Origin: Tubulanus polymorphus
Taxonomy: Eukaryota > Nemertea > Palaeonemertea > Tubulaniformes > Tubulanidae
Assembly (NCBI RefSeq): GCF_964204645.1
Contig: NC_134031.1
Span: 3,703,001-3,767,000, forward strand
Direction of reading: 5' to 3'
DNA length: 64,000 nucleotides
Position 1 is the first letter of the stretch. Each line of letters begins with the position of its first letter. This document shows positions 10,575 through 23,275 of the stretch, in pieces. The translations under genes and the position numbers were made by a program. The notes under the pieces were generated by a model, which saw only the letters and a list, made by a program, of their open reading frames with translations, was not told the DNA's origin and made no database searches.

Positions 10575-13500
10575 CAAATTATTATGATACGCTGTAATCA
10601 CTGTATTCACTGCGGTGCTGATACAATTCTTACGTAATAACAAGTTTCTGTTCGTCGAGTGTTCACGAGCGCAGAAAATTATCGCTATTTTTTTTCCGTC
10701 GGTTCGTACGAGAACGGTGTTTTCTTTTGATTATACTCAGCGCTGAGACGCGAGAATCACGGCACAATCAGATCGTTCTATTCTACAACGTAAGACGATA
10801 ACGACTGCTTGTGACAGTGATATGGATACTGGGGGGCGGGTGGTGGGAGGACGGCTGGCGCTGGGGGGAGTATGGTTCGAGGAGATAATGAGAGAACTGC
10901 TCATAATGCATTGCACAACTCGTGCAAAGTTCTTAAATTCATGCCGTAAATAAGTTACTTCACAGTCGTGATTACATTTCCAATTATTTGAACTTGTTGA
11001 GTGGAAATTTTAAACCTCGTCTAATTTCATTTTTAAGTGCAATAATTGAAATATGTTCCTAAAATAGATTATCTAGACGCAGGGAAGCTTCCCTCTATTT
11101 ACTACAGCACGACCACTCGGCGTGACACACTGAAATACGAGACTCCGCAGGTCCTCAGGGGGCTGTCCATATTAGGTCATCGGGTACGAGACGCGATTGT
11201 TTTCCCAGTGAGTTTGATATTCAATTATAATGGGCTACGAAGCGAAATTACCAGCAGTCGCCCATCTGCCACGCGAACGACGAACGAACGGTTGACGATG
11301 TTATTGACAAAGCAATAACTCGATCTACCCTTCATAATTACTACGCTCTAACGCATGCATGCAACGATTATTACTATTACATAATTCTAACACATTTTCA
11401 TGGTAGGACATGGCCCCTATAAAGCCGATGATGGTGGTGGTGGTGTAAATATGTATAGAACAGTCGCCGAATTACACCTTCCCGCTTTCCACGAAGCGTT
11501 CAGTTGAATACAAATGAACGCATTACATAAGCCTGTTTATAAGCTCTCACACTCATGCGTTAGTAGTATTCCATTTTTTTTTTGCAGATCCGTATTTTTT
11601 CGCCAGACACGTACGTACGTATATAGCTTTTGTGAAAGCGGTAATTGCTCTTTACGGACTTGAAAGGAAACGCATGTATGGAGTTAAGTACGCTATGCAG
11701 GTGCGACAATGCTGAGAGAAAAAAAAACAGTTCAATACAGGCCTTCGAACCAAAAATTGATATCAGAAGAGACAAAACAGTCTCAGAGACAAAACAGGAT
11801 CCAGAAACTGCAGTGTCTGAAGCATGGACGTATAAACTGAGTGTCCAAACAAGCCAGAAAGTTTTTTTACGCATTTCTGTTTCATGTTAAGCTTAACTAA
11901 CATTAGCGGTCAACTTGGCTTTCACCTGCGACAATCCCTACAGCTACGCCAACACGTCAAGTTTGTAAGACTGAATGAATCGATGTTAAGAAAGTTTGAT
12001 CGAGCAGAACTGTCACCCGTTTGTTTTCCTACTGACCATATTATCATGTAGAGACTGGGTCCATACAGATCAGTCATTCCTGGATATAAGGAGTTTTTGA
12101 GGAGTTTAAAAGGAGAAAATTTCAAATTTCAAGGTAGTGTCTGTCTGTCTCACTTTAGTACTGAATATCTCGCAACTAAACTCAGATTAGAAATCAGTAA
12201 CTGCCTAATTGGGTGTAAAAAAATCCTGGTCCCAACTGTACTGATTTCTCTGAGAAGAAATACGCGCACAAAAAACAAACATAAGCGAGATGTTCATCGG
12301 GTTCGCTGCGAGCGTCTGAAATATTAATGGCAAATCGCGACACTGCGAAGAAAAAGAAAAGTCTTTCTTCTCGCGCGCCTGATCCCGTATCGAACTGACA
12401 GCACCGAGCGAGCGTGAGCCGGAGAATTGGACCCCAGATGACAATTATTTGATCAACGAATCAACGAATGTTATCTCCTCCTCCGGCTGGTTTTTTCTCC
12501 GAGGAGTACGGGTAGCTACTCCGTCGAGGGAGATGAAAGAAAGATTCACGCGCTCACCGAGAACCAGCTGTCAGTGCTCGCTAGCGCAACAGAGCGCCGT
12601 TGACAATAGCTTCGTCGAGCTACACGCCAATCAGAACCCGAGATTAAAAATCCGGGGTAATAAAAAGCGATTCGAACGCACCTGGCATGTGAGTGATGAT
12701 GATTTGCAAACATATTCCTCAGAGAGCTCGAGAGCGTTCCTCCACGAAGATCGGAAACTTTTTTTATGAATTAAATCGATAATCAGAACCACATGTAAGC
12801 GCTGACAATGGGGAGGATGTCAACTTTTTAGGAACTTTCGAAAAAAAATACCTCAAACGTTAACTAAAGTTTATTCTATCAAACACTACGCAGACTTATC
12901 AATTTTACGCGGTTTTACAAATTTGGTGCAACAGTAGAACGGGTAAAATCCCTTAAAATCATTATCACTTTCTAAGACCACCTAATTTGGTTATAGAAAA
13001 TCCCCGACTGTACCCATTCAGGCATAGTCTACCGTACAACTACAAACTAGACAAAAATCTCTTATTGTCTATCTATCAAAGTTGAAGTTTTAAAGGGGCT
13101 TTGGGCATTCTATTCAAATTAAAGGAGTTTCAAGTACCTTCCAAAGCATTTACGTATATAGAGAGAGAGTTTAGAATCAAGTAGACATAGGACCGCGCTA
13201 AAGTTACAACTATCGATACAACTCCGATGGGCTCGAGGTCAATAGGTAACATCTGAACATCATTTTAATTGATAATGATCTAACTCTTATGTATTCAGGG
13301 ATTCAAAAATTTGAAAACCAAAATTTACGCACAATCGAGGGTTAACTGTATTTGTAATTAAAATAGTCACCTTAACGCGTATTTTCCGAGGAGCTATTTC
13401 TCATTTTATTCTAATGCCCGAAGGGGCAAGAATCTGTAGTATATTAACATAGCGTAGGTAGGGCCGACTACGGGGCACAGTCGGGGTAATGGTATATAGC

Positions 13501-13924
13501 TGCACTAGAGAAATGCCAGCCCTTTATCCCCTCAAACCGAGAACCGAATGACCTTTTCTGCACAATGCCGGCGAGATGTAACCCGCTGTGATGATTGTGG
13601 CTATGTTTTCGTGTTGTGAGTAGTAGACCTCCCATACGCATAATTAACAGAATTCGCTATTTTTATTTCATAGGTTTGCGTTGTAGTTGTGCGTTGTGCT
13701 GGTGACGACGTACTCTGTAGCCAACGGCAAAATCACATAGTTATATCAGTTATACAGCAAACGCATTGTCTCTATAACGTATGTTAATACTCCAGCTCTG
13801 AGATTTCATTTATCTTCGCGTCCAAATGAAGAATACTCAAACTCTATACGAGTTTCCACAGAATATCTCTGAGTAGTAATTAATTTGCTTAGGGAGTATG
13901 GCCACCTGTACGTATCAGGTCATG
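10575..13924. other. Gene-free stretch with repeat fragments
   Basis: No coding exon recognised. Family E fragments lie near 12074-12235 and 13080-13165. The region otherwise shows short open frames on both strands without domains; the longest, 106 codons at 12449-12769 plus, has no recognisable motif. A G-rich run sits near 10830-10870. Confidence 0.45.
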
Positions 13925-13961
13925 ATCACGATTGGTAGAACACTATCCGTGTTGACGCGAT

Positions 13962-14153
13962 GAGGAGAGAATCCCACAATGATAATAAAAAGTCCGAAAA
14001 TGAAACTTCGAGATAGTAGTTTATTTCAACGTTTCGACTATATCCTATCATTCCTGAAGATGACTATTAGGATATAGTCGAAACGTTGAAATAAACTACT
14101 ATCTCGAAGTTTCATTTTCGGACTTTTTATTATCATTGTGGGATTCTCTCCTC
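13962..14153 (+). mobile_element. 192-bp foldback element with hammerhead-like centre
   Basis: The left arm (13962-14047) and right arm (about 14068-14153) are almost perfect reverse complements of about 86 bp, separated by a loop of about 20 bp. The arms read GAGGAGAGAATCCCACAATG inward. The 14-bp word CGTATCAGGTCATG occurs at 13911-13924 and again at 14153-14166, flanking the structure as a possible target-site duplication. The loop and start of the right arm contain CTGAAGA (14054-14060), a 6-bp stem (62-67 with 74-79), GAAAC (14080-14084) and GTT, resembling a minimal type I hammerhead ribozyme. No protein is encoded. Confidence 0.75.
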
Positions 14154-14419
14154 GTATCAGGTCATGGTTTTGTTTTTATAAGTCATATGATCAATAGATT
14201 ACCTGTGATTGGCTATTGATATATTGAGCGTGTTGCGGGGTTCAGACTGGATGGTACATTGTAGAACTGATATTTCCAATAGGGCCTACTTCTTTGATCG
14301 AAACCAAAACTTCAGGAAATTCACTATTCGCGTTCTATATCTTATTCTTTGGGGAGGATCCTCCCATAAATTCCCATAAAAAGGGAAAAATCAGTCCCGC
14401 TGAAAAATCAGTCTTAGCT

Positions 14420-14620
14420 ACATTTGCACCCCCCCCCAAAAAAATGGAGGCTGCGTACGGACTTGAATCCTAGATATCGGGGTTTTTCCATCCTCACTCA
14501 GCAGGGATTCGAACCTGACAGCATCAGTGAGAGACTGACCTGTCTAGTGAGACAGGGTTTCGTGCCGTTGATGCCATCAGGTCGAGTCCCCGTTGAGGGA
14601 CGACGGCCGTTTTTCTAAAT
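14420..14620. repeat. B-box-bearing degenerate repeat
   Basis: GGATTCGAACC at 14505-14515 is, on the minus strand, a perfect tRNA B-box word (GGTTCGAATCC). A further GGTCGAGTCC lies near 14579 beside GATGCCATCAG, a phrase shared with the 4440-5170 array (CATCAGGTTTGAATCC). No tRNA cloverleaf can be folded around either word, so this is a diverged relative of the array rather than a tRNA gene. Confidence 0.45.
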
Positions 14621-15289
14621 GAAATTGCGACGAAACCGTTTATCTCGAAACGCGCTGTATCGCGATGAATTATACATATACATGAACGTATAAACGACTA
14701 TCAGTAAAGTAGGGGGGGTGCAACAACCGGGTAATAGATCATAAAAAAAAACACCCCGTAGACCGACACAATCGGTAATTCATCATCCCGAACTGCCGTA
14801 CGGGGACCTCGAATATCTCATTTTATCAATCATATCAGCGTTCGGGTAGCGATGAAGAATTAATATCTTTCCGGGCGAATTCGAAGGTATGCGGTTCGCG
14901 ACGGTTCCCCGGTGGTTCGTCGATGGTTCCTCGATCGACCGACGCTCATCAATAGTAAACGCGTGCGTGTATTATCTCGCTAATGGATACGAGACGGAGA
15001 AAAATGAAGTCGTTGCGGCGCGTTCGTGCGCGCGCGTTAACGCCATCCTCGGGGACACGACGATTAACTATAGGACTTCGGATTCAATTAATCACTGATT
15101 CTCGTTTATCCAGATTCAGTTTCAGCGTTGTTGTTTATCGTCGCAGTTTTTAGACTGCTTCGAACACTTATGTAACCCACGTGCTGACGGAAGCCTGTTT
15201 TTGGGTCAGAGGTGAAAATTCCGATTCGTAGTATATCCACTTACCGGGGCATATTGTATCTAGAGTTTAACAATGCTTATATCCTCGGC

Positions 15290-15720
15290 AAAGATTCAAA
15301 CCTGTTGGCATTGCTGCACTCAGCCCTAGCATGAAACCCTGCCACACTAAAACCTGACCTGACCTTAATCCTGATGCACAGGTTATGCCCCCTTATCCAC
15401 ATGGAAACATCCAGCGCCAAATCAGATTGTTTCTTATAATAGCTACATACATGTGTATTGAATATCCCAGGCTGAAATGGTGAAGCGCATAATTAGCTGC
15501 GCACTGGGGCTAACCAGGCCAGGGCTCATATCAGGCAAGTCTCACAATGCCACTGGGTTTGAATCCTTGCCGAGGGAGGATGCGCTCTTATTGAGCGTTA
15601 TCAACATGTTACCTTCTCTGTATCTTACTAAGCACCATCAGGGCAGCAATAGCAGCTTATTTACGTTAGAGGGATCGCAAAATTCACAGTAGATCAGAGG
15701 TTCGACTCCCATGTGAGGAA
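15290..15720. repeat. B-box-bearing degenerate repeat
   Basis: Contains CACTGGGTTTGAATCCTTGC near 15551-15570 and GGTTCGACTCC at 15699-15709, plus GGGCTCATATCAGGCAAGTC, which resembles units of the 4440-5170 array. Acceptor, D-arm and anticodon stems of a tRNA are not present. It is probably the same repeat superfamily. Confidence 0.4.
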
Positions 15721-18700
15721 CTATACTAACTTCCGCCACGGGCACAGTCGACATCTTTGTTCGGTGACAGGTTATCCGAGTTCCCTAAAACCTTTGGAGA
15801 AGAACCATCAACTAACGAACTCTGCACGATTCACTACAGAGATTTCCTCCCGAGGGGCAAGAAAACAGGGGTATAGCGAACGAACGAACAAAAACTGCAG
15901 GTTGCCCGCCGTTAATTGCTGATATTCTTCGAGCTAATCCGTATTAGCAACATATAATTGAATTGTCATGTCGCATGTCTGGAAACGGCTGCAGCGCTGC
16001 TCGAGATATGACTGATGTAGTCGTACCCCTCGCGCCTCTCTCTCTCTCTCTCTCTGACAGAACCGTCGTTGTCGTGGCAAATTAATTTCTGCTCTCAAGA
16101 AACAAAAGCGACGATGAATTGATGATTAATATGCTCTCGCGACTCAGTAATGGCGGTGCTGTTGGTGCTGTTATGGACACGCTGAGTGCTGGTCTGTTAG
16201 CTGTTAACATACTTCTTTTCGACGAGAGATCGTTCAGCGATGAGAATGTCTTGGTTAACGAATGACACCGCAGAAGAAATAACACCGCAAAAAATGCCAC
16301 CAAATTTTGCAAAATCGGAAGAAATGCCGCCAAATTGTACATCATCGGAAATCAGGCCACTGAATTTTGGTACGTTGTAAGAAATGCCATAGGTAAAAAT
16401 GCCACTTATTGCACGGAAGAAAAAAATACCACCAAGAAAAATAGATTAGATTTGGTGGCATTATTTTCATTTACTTCATTTCGTACTCCATCCAATTTTT
16501 CATTTGAAACTGAGCTCCTGGTGTTGAAAATTTGCCCGAGGTTGTTTTTCTTCAGAACCTTATACACGATAACAAGTCACTAGGAGTTAGTCTTTCAAAT
16601 TCTCTTCATGACTTTTAATGAAAATTAAGCGTCAAATATCGGGAATTGCAGCTGATGCCCCGAGCTTTGCGCCGAGTTCCGCCGTATATGTGAATATATG
16701 AAAGACATTTTCAAAAAACACTTGTCAAAAAACGTGTCAAAAAACACTTTTCACCGAGGATAGAAAAAGTGGAATCGCACGTTTCGATTATGATAGAAAA
16801 AGTGGAATCAGCAAAATTAGACCAACCAGATATGAACTAGAGAAAAACATCGCTTCTTTTAACGCAGAAGACTTTTACTTCAGACAAACTCAGCCTGAAG
16901 AATATTCACATAAATACAAATAGTGACCAAGTCAAGACTTCCGAAGACTTTTAGTTTGACGACTTAGAAAACATGGCTCCATGCGACCATTTTGAAGAGA
17001 ATTGAACTGAAGTCATCGTAACTTTATTCCATATACAGATGATTTAAACCATCAAGACCTTGGTCCGAAGAATATTGACATTTACAAAACTGTGACCAAC
17101 TTACGACTTTTATAGACTTTTAGTTCGATGACTTAAACGTAATAACATTAATAACATGGCTATCATTTTGAAAAACTATTTAACCAAAGAAATTGTAACT
17201 TTCACAGATGATTTCAACCACCTACAAACTGGGTTTGAAGAATAGCCATATTCTAATACTGTGACTTACAAAGCCTATTAGTTTGATGGCTTGTGAAGGC
17301 AACGGGACCAAAGAAATAGTGACTTTCTTGTTCACACTGATTACACTGACCAAGTCATGACTTAAACACTCAGGATCTTCTATTCGACTGAAGTCTTGAT
17401 TGAAACATGAAAGATGACTTCGATGATTGAAAATCTTAGCCCGGCTTTATTCAACGAATGCCTAGAAAAAGTAATATTCAATCTCGAGACCTGCAGCAAT
17501 TTCCTCGACCCCGGTGAAATATGACGATCTTATCGACGAAAAAAAAAAAAACCCCCAATGAAATATTTGAGTCTCGGCGATCACGACAATGACAACAAAA
17601 AACGATAAGTCAGCTGCGTGATAAATACGAATCCTTGTCAACGTACGAATCGGAAATGATTCGTTTCCCGCGGACGCAAAGCCGTGGATGTGATAGATGC
17701 AGATTTAGCCAATTAATGGACACCATTCATCCCTGCCAATACCATTAACCATCGCGATCATAGTCGCCGATACTCTCCGCATACCTCATTAACTCTTTAG
17801 CGCACGCACGCTACAGCTTCCCGACCGACCGACCGTCCGCTCGCAGGTTTCTGAGCAGCGCAATTCGACCGCAAGTGACAAAAACTCGATTTATCTGCAC
17901 TGACGGAAAAAAGATACGATATGTAGACTCTAGTCTCTAGTCCTTGGCGATTTCAACTGATCATAGACCGTGCTAACATTTATGATTGTTCTATGAACAG
18001 TTGCCACAGGACATCTCTAGTAGGTTATCCAAGTTCCCGTGATCCCACATGGTCCCCACGGGTGCGGCAGATCATATACCATATAATTTCCATACATTTA
18101 AAAAATGCTCCGACTAAATTTATGGGGAATTGGTCTAAAAAAACGCCTTCTTCACTGGGACTGTAATTTATCAAAGCCTAAAAATCCATTATAAGAATAC
18201 CCTACGGCTCTAAAAGAGTGGTAAAAATGTGGTCTAAATAGAGGTGAGCCTTTAATCTAGAATACTGATAGTAATGTTCATCCCATCGATACAACGACAA
18301 ACCGCGCACTCCCCGCATGTTTACAATTCCTGCCTGCGTTGAAGATATCGAGCGAGCGGTTTTTTAATTTACGACTGATCCATCGAAAAACTGAGACGAT
18401 TCGTTTCATCAAAACACTGTCGACGTGTCAGGAAACCAAGTCAGTTATGTCAGCGATGAATTGAGATACTTCATACGACGCACGAGACCCGATGATTGTC
18501 ATCTTTCGACCTTGCAGTCAATTGTAACGAGTACGGTATATACTAATCTGTCGAAACCCTCAGCAGCCCCAGTTTATACGGGAGAACTGCGGGCGGTATC
18601 TATGTCAACCAGATATCGCCCAAGTGACGAGCATACGTATAGACAGATGACATCGAAACAACAAACTTCAAGTTCTGGATTCATAGACAAAATTAAACTT

Positions 18701-21046
18701 TGATCTATAAATAGGAATGGTTGTCCATCTATTCGGGCGCATCCCTTCCAAACCCAGCGCACGTGCCGGGAACGAAACATGATCAGTAAAATTAATATTA
18801 CATTTCCAATCTCGAAATGGGAATTGTCCCTCTCGATTGATACTTTTTTTGATATTATTTGAATTCAATTTTGTGCCCCTAATGAACCTGACACAGCTGC
18901 CCGGAATGAAACTGGGTTTAGTTTGAATAAGTTAGTAGACAATTTTGGTTCCAGTTCATCTAAACCTTTTCTTACTAAGTCTAAATCTTAAACATTAACC
19001 CTGCGATTAAAAACTGTGCAATCGTTTCACGCAAGCGTAATTCATGAAAGACGCATCGGTACCTCTCTCACGTTGAACGACGCTTTCAACGCGGAGCTCT
19101 TTCCACCGACAGCCGGCGGTCGAATCCAATCTAACCAGAGACTTCTCCGCGGCTAAAAGTCTGTTCACGATTAGAACACCTACGACGACGACGACGAACG
19201 GATCGCGCCAGCCATAAATATCAAATGGTCAATTGACGGCGGACACCTCGTATCTACTAGCCAGTGACAGCAAATCGATACTTTCAGGTAACGAGAAAAA
19301 GCCGCCCGACGACGACTTACGCATTCGCAGTGTATATAGAGCTTAACACCGTTTGAAGACGATAAGACGGTGTTCGTATTTGATTCGGCAACTGATCGCA
19401 TCTCGCAATATAAGTCGCGACGACGCAATCCGCTTGCAACCTCGAGATAAGTACGACGGGTTTTTTGACGAAAAGCTTCTCACGCAGGGTGAATCTACTT
19501 ACGCCCGCGCGCAAAGCTAAACGTAAATGTCACGAGTCAAACACCGGGACTGGTCGCAACGGAAGCCGACTTTCTGAATAGGTTAAGTTAAAGGCAGGCG
19601 TTCTTCAAACATAGAGATTTCTGAGATTGGCTGCAGAACCAAAGTTGTTAAGCCTGGCCGTACAGAACCAAAACAGTCACGATTAGCTAGCAATTAACTA
19701 GAACCATCAATAGGCTGTATTTTAAGTTTTAAGTAGTTAGATTCGCACAAATAAGTAAAATTATTGAAGCTAGGTCTTTAAATGATAGATTGGCTTAAAG
19801 AAAGGATAATGGATTAAGAATGGTCTTAGGTCTGACTTCGATCAGCTAGAGGCAAACGAGGTCATATCTACATTTTCCTACTTAACTATCTGGCCCCGGG
19901 TTAAACCCCACTTATCAACGAGCCCAGAGTTAACCCTTTCATTTCCAATAGCTATTTGTAAATGCGGCTTAAATCATTCGGCGGCCAGGTCCATCTTAAC
20001 AACTACAGGGTACATCCAACCATCATCGGATCCGTATATTAGATTATAGACAGATCGTGCAACAGACACATCAACTTCACTTCATGTCAATCAAGACTGA
20101 CCGCGCTCTCGCAGCGAGCGTGCATGCGAGAACCCGGCCAACAAAAGATAATGGCATAATGCTTATCGGCCGTAAATCAATAAGAATAGTTCGGTTAATG
20201 GCTACTTATCGGCGGTAAGGTCAATAAGCGCTAAGCACTGACAACGAGGACGATCAGCCAATCGATCAGCCAATCGGTGTAATAACCAACGTAAACTATT
20301 GTTATAATTGTCACCGCGTTTGATTGACAGGTCCGTCCGTCTGCTCTAGTATGTAAACACAAAGATCCACGTATAGATATTGATTACTATCGTGTTCGCG
20401 ATCAAAGGTAACCCGGTAAATTTAATGATAATCGAGAGAGAGAGAGCGCGAGAGATGAGATGGAAAGCTTTGTCGTCAAATTGAATAAAATGAAACTTTA
20501 AATATAACTCGGGGCGGTGTGTACCGGGTTACATCGTAGTAAAGTTTATAAGTACAAGTCAATACTGCTGGTTATAGGTGGAACAATGCGTTACATTTCT
20601 CACCAACAGAGACTTATGAATGAATGAATCTAACGCTCGAAAATTATCAAACTTCACGCTTTCTCAATATCATCTATTCTTCGTATTAATGGAAAGTTCG
20701 TGCTTATTATTATCTGGTTGTGTCGAATTGTAAGCGGTCGGACACTTCAATATCACCGGTATTTGTCTAAGCTTTAAAAGTGTACGCGGGCACAAAAGTG
20801 CACTCCTTGAAACGTTCCTACGTGTGCTATTGCGGTCGAAGTAAAAGCTGTTACGGTTGTGTGCGCCGCGCGCTCGCTTATTATTTCATTAATCAACAAA
20901 CCCCCGAATAATGTTTAATAAGCGATTCGGTGACAATTCTTATGAATGAAACACGAGCCCAGGCGGTCACTTGCACTCCAGACAGTGTAACATAATATCA
21001 CTGCGGGGTGTCTCGAAGAAATATGACTGTAAACGTGAAGACAAAT
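15721..21046. other. Gene-free stretch
   Basis: No coding exon recognised on either strand. Partial family D words (GAGATTGGCTGCAGAACC, ATCTGGCCCCGGG) lie scattered over 19618-19900. A G-rich/GA-rich patch sits at 20433-20455. A GACGACGACGACGA run occurs near 19183. Longest frames are under 95 codons and look random. Confidence 0.45.
16036..16055. repeat. (CT)n microsatellite
   Basis: About 20 bp of pure CT repeats. No gene adjoins it. Confidence 0.8.
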
Positions 21047-21187
21047 AGTACTTTGAAGTAAATTTATCCGGAGCAAGAGCCTACACTACTAATGCATAGT
21101 AGCTTCATCAGGTGAATTTTCTCTTGATTACCGATGAAGCTACTATACACTAGTATAGGTCATTAGTTAGTTAAGCCTCAAAGTACT
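21047..21187. mobile_element. Foldback element with 10-bp terminal inverted repeats
   Basis: AGTACTTTGA at 21047-21056 is the exact inverse of TCAAAGTACT at 21178-21187. Inside, ATAGTAGCTTCATC and GATGAAGCTACTAT form a second inverted pair. On the minus strand CTGATGA (21105-21111 in reverse) is followed by a CTACTA...TAGTAG stem, as in the 5' half of a hammerhead core, but no GAAAC follows. No coding capacity. It is probably a MITE or retroelement end. Confidence 0.6.
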
Positions 21188-22317
21188 TTTTGTTCTTAGA
21201 TTTACTGATTCGACTGCAGGTCAACACGACGCTCCCATAACTATCTTCAAAATACCCTCGTCCACTAGCAACTTAACATTCCTCAAACCGAAGTCTCCTC
21301 ACTTTGTTTTCTCAAGGAACCAGTCACTCGAGTCTATTGAGAGCGCTACACGACCAATTACCATCGGGGCTTAAAACGGTCATCTCGAAGACAATCGAAA
21401 CCAACTGCGGTCAACTTGACCGCATAATTGACCGCAGTCCATTTTTGAGACGATCCGTAGATACTGTAACTCGCTTGCCACGCAACTGATTTCGACCATC
21501 TCGCCCTCAATGATATTCACAATACGTGAACGGTGACCACCAAGTCACGACCTTCAAAGAACTCGGCTGAATCACGACCTTCAAAGACATCCCCAGACCT
21601 TCAAAGACTCCCGCGATCGGCTTAAAAACTCGGCTGAATCATAACCGAGATGCCGTTCATTACGAACGCTTCGACGGACTTTTTAGACGACGACGACGAC
21701 GAACGTCCATGAAAAAACTCGATATCAGATTTATATGGTGCAGGTGTCCGCGTATTCACCGTCGCTCGTCGCACCGGAGAGATGGTGACTCAGCAGCAGA
21801 CGCAATCATCAGCAATACACCGACAACAGGAGGACACCTCGCAGGCATGTAATGACTCGACGAAAATCAAACTGCGCCGGGATTCCGTCGCTCGTCGTTT
21901 ACACCCACCGGGCGCTAGGCTATCATCAGCAGAACTACGTGTGTGTATCTTATCAACATTCCTTCTGAAAAATAATAATAGCATAACTCACACGCGGCGA
22001 TCTACTAGTGATCTACGGATGCGCGAGTGAGGGTGTATGCGAAAAATGTAGCGGATAAGATCTTACGAAAACAACGCGGGCGTAGATGACGATAAAGAAT
22101 ACATGGTGAAAAAACGGCGGAACGCGACGATGATAGAGAGTGCGGGAGTGCGCAAAATAGTCACCTGATACTGAGAAAAAAATGGTGGAACTCGGAATTT
22201 AATGGATACCAGTTGATGATCGTGAAAGTAAACCTAGTGACAAAGATTAGAGAATTCACCTGCAATCGAATTCAAGAAACCAAGGTTGACAGATTGAAAG
22301 ATGGACCTTTTTCACCA

Positions 22318-22470
22318 AATTTGGCCCGTGCCTAATTAGCTGGCATGTTCACACGTAAACCATGGTCCGACATTTTTGGTCAGGCCAAACAGGCACGAGC
22401 CCATATTTGGCACCCTTGTGAACAGTTGTTCCGGGCCTAATTTGGCACGGGCTAAAAACGCTCTTGGGAC
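22318..22470. repeat. Dispersed repeat, family B copy
   Basis: Words TTTGGCCCGTGCC, TTGGTCAGGCCAAACAGGCA, TTGTGAACAGTTG and TTTGGCACGGGC define a family with a palindromic TTTGGCCC/TTGGCACGGGC theme and a TGTTCACACGTAAACC phrase. Other copies lie at about 24045-24130, 24815-24990, 51138-51350, 55818-55925 and 61285-61625. It is a non-coding, probably non-autonomous element. Confidence 0.5.
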
Positions 22471-22784
22471 CGTCAGTAAAGAGGCTGTAAATAGTTCACC
22501 AATTTGAACAGAGGCGGGTTTTGATTGAAAGTATTGCGGTTTAGAAGCAGCATCTCTGTACCGATTCTCGATTCCGGAATAGACAGCGGGGCGTTCCGGA
22601 ATCTGTTCAGAGACCGAGTCGAGAATAGCATAACTATATCTCAGACAGTCAGTGAACTCGACGGCCGTTTCAGACATGTGAAATACTTCACCGAATTACA
22701 CAACCATTTATATTAGCAGACGTTGAAAATCGGGGAAACATAAAACGACGACGACGATCGGATGATGATTCTATCCACTTATCT

Positions 22785-23275
22785 ATGTCACCCGCGGACG
22801 ACGTTTATAATATAGAGAACCGAGTCGCAAAACGCCAAATGAATATCAAAAAACGACTAATAGCGTTTCGAGGAGGCAGACGCATAATCGTCGCGCAAAG
22901 TGACAAAGTGTCAAACGAAAGCGCGCGCGTTATGACAGACGACGAAAGTGAACAGCCGAAGTGGCTTAAAACGCCTTCGAAAATAGATGACATTTTATGC
23001 ATTCTCCGAGTCGTCGTCGGGTTCCGTCGGCTGTACACGAGTAAACTCATAAAAACAGCCGCAGCTCTCGGCGAGCTTACGGCTTCTGGCACGACGACAG
23101 GCGACGAAGTCTCGTCGGCATCTCGTGAGACCGACTTGTTGGAAACGGAAGATAAAGTCGCGTACGCGGAAATAAAGCGAAAAACGTTCATTTCGATGAA
23201 TGTCAAAAGCTGATGAGCTTTTCTAAAAACAGATGATATTCCGAAAATGCGGCAAAATCTATACTTCTTCAACAA
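22785..23275. other. Overlapping long open frames on both strands, unassigned
   Basis: A 142-codon frame (22785-23213, plus) and a 156-codon frame (22805-23275, minus) overlap almost fully. Both start with ATG. The plus product is Lys/Arg/Thr-rich with a segment (KIDDILCILRVVVGFRRLYT) faintly like the linker before the integrase in BEL/Pao polyproteins, which is too weak to assign. The minus product is Ser/Arg/Phe-rich without motifs. At least one frame must be spurious. The stretch is richer in CG dinucleotides than its surroundings, which reduces stop codons. A degenerate transposon piece or a chance frame are both possible. Confidence 0.25.

Noticed and set aside
9720-10643. 307-codon minus-strand open frame as a secreted or mucin-like protein
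   Set aside because: It lies almost wholly in a 10-12 bp minisatellite, shifts among low-complexity texts and has no signal peptide or conserved flank.
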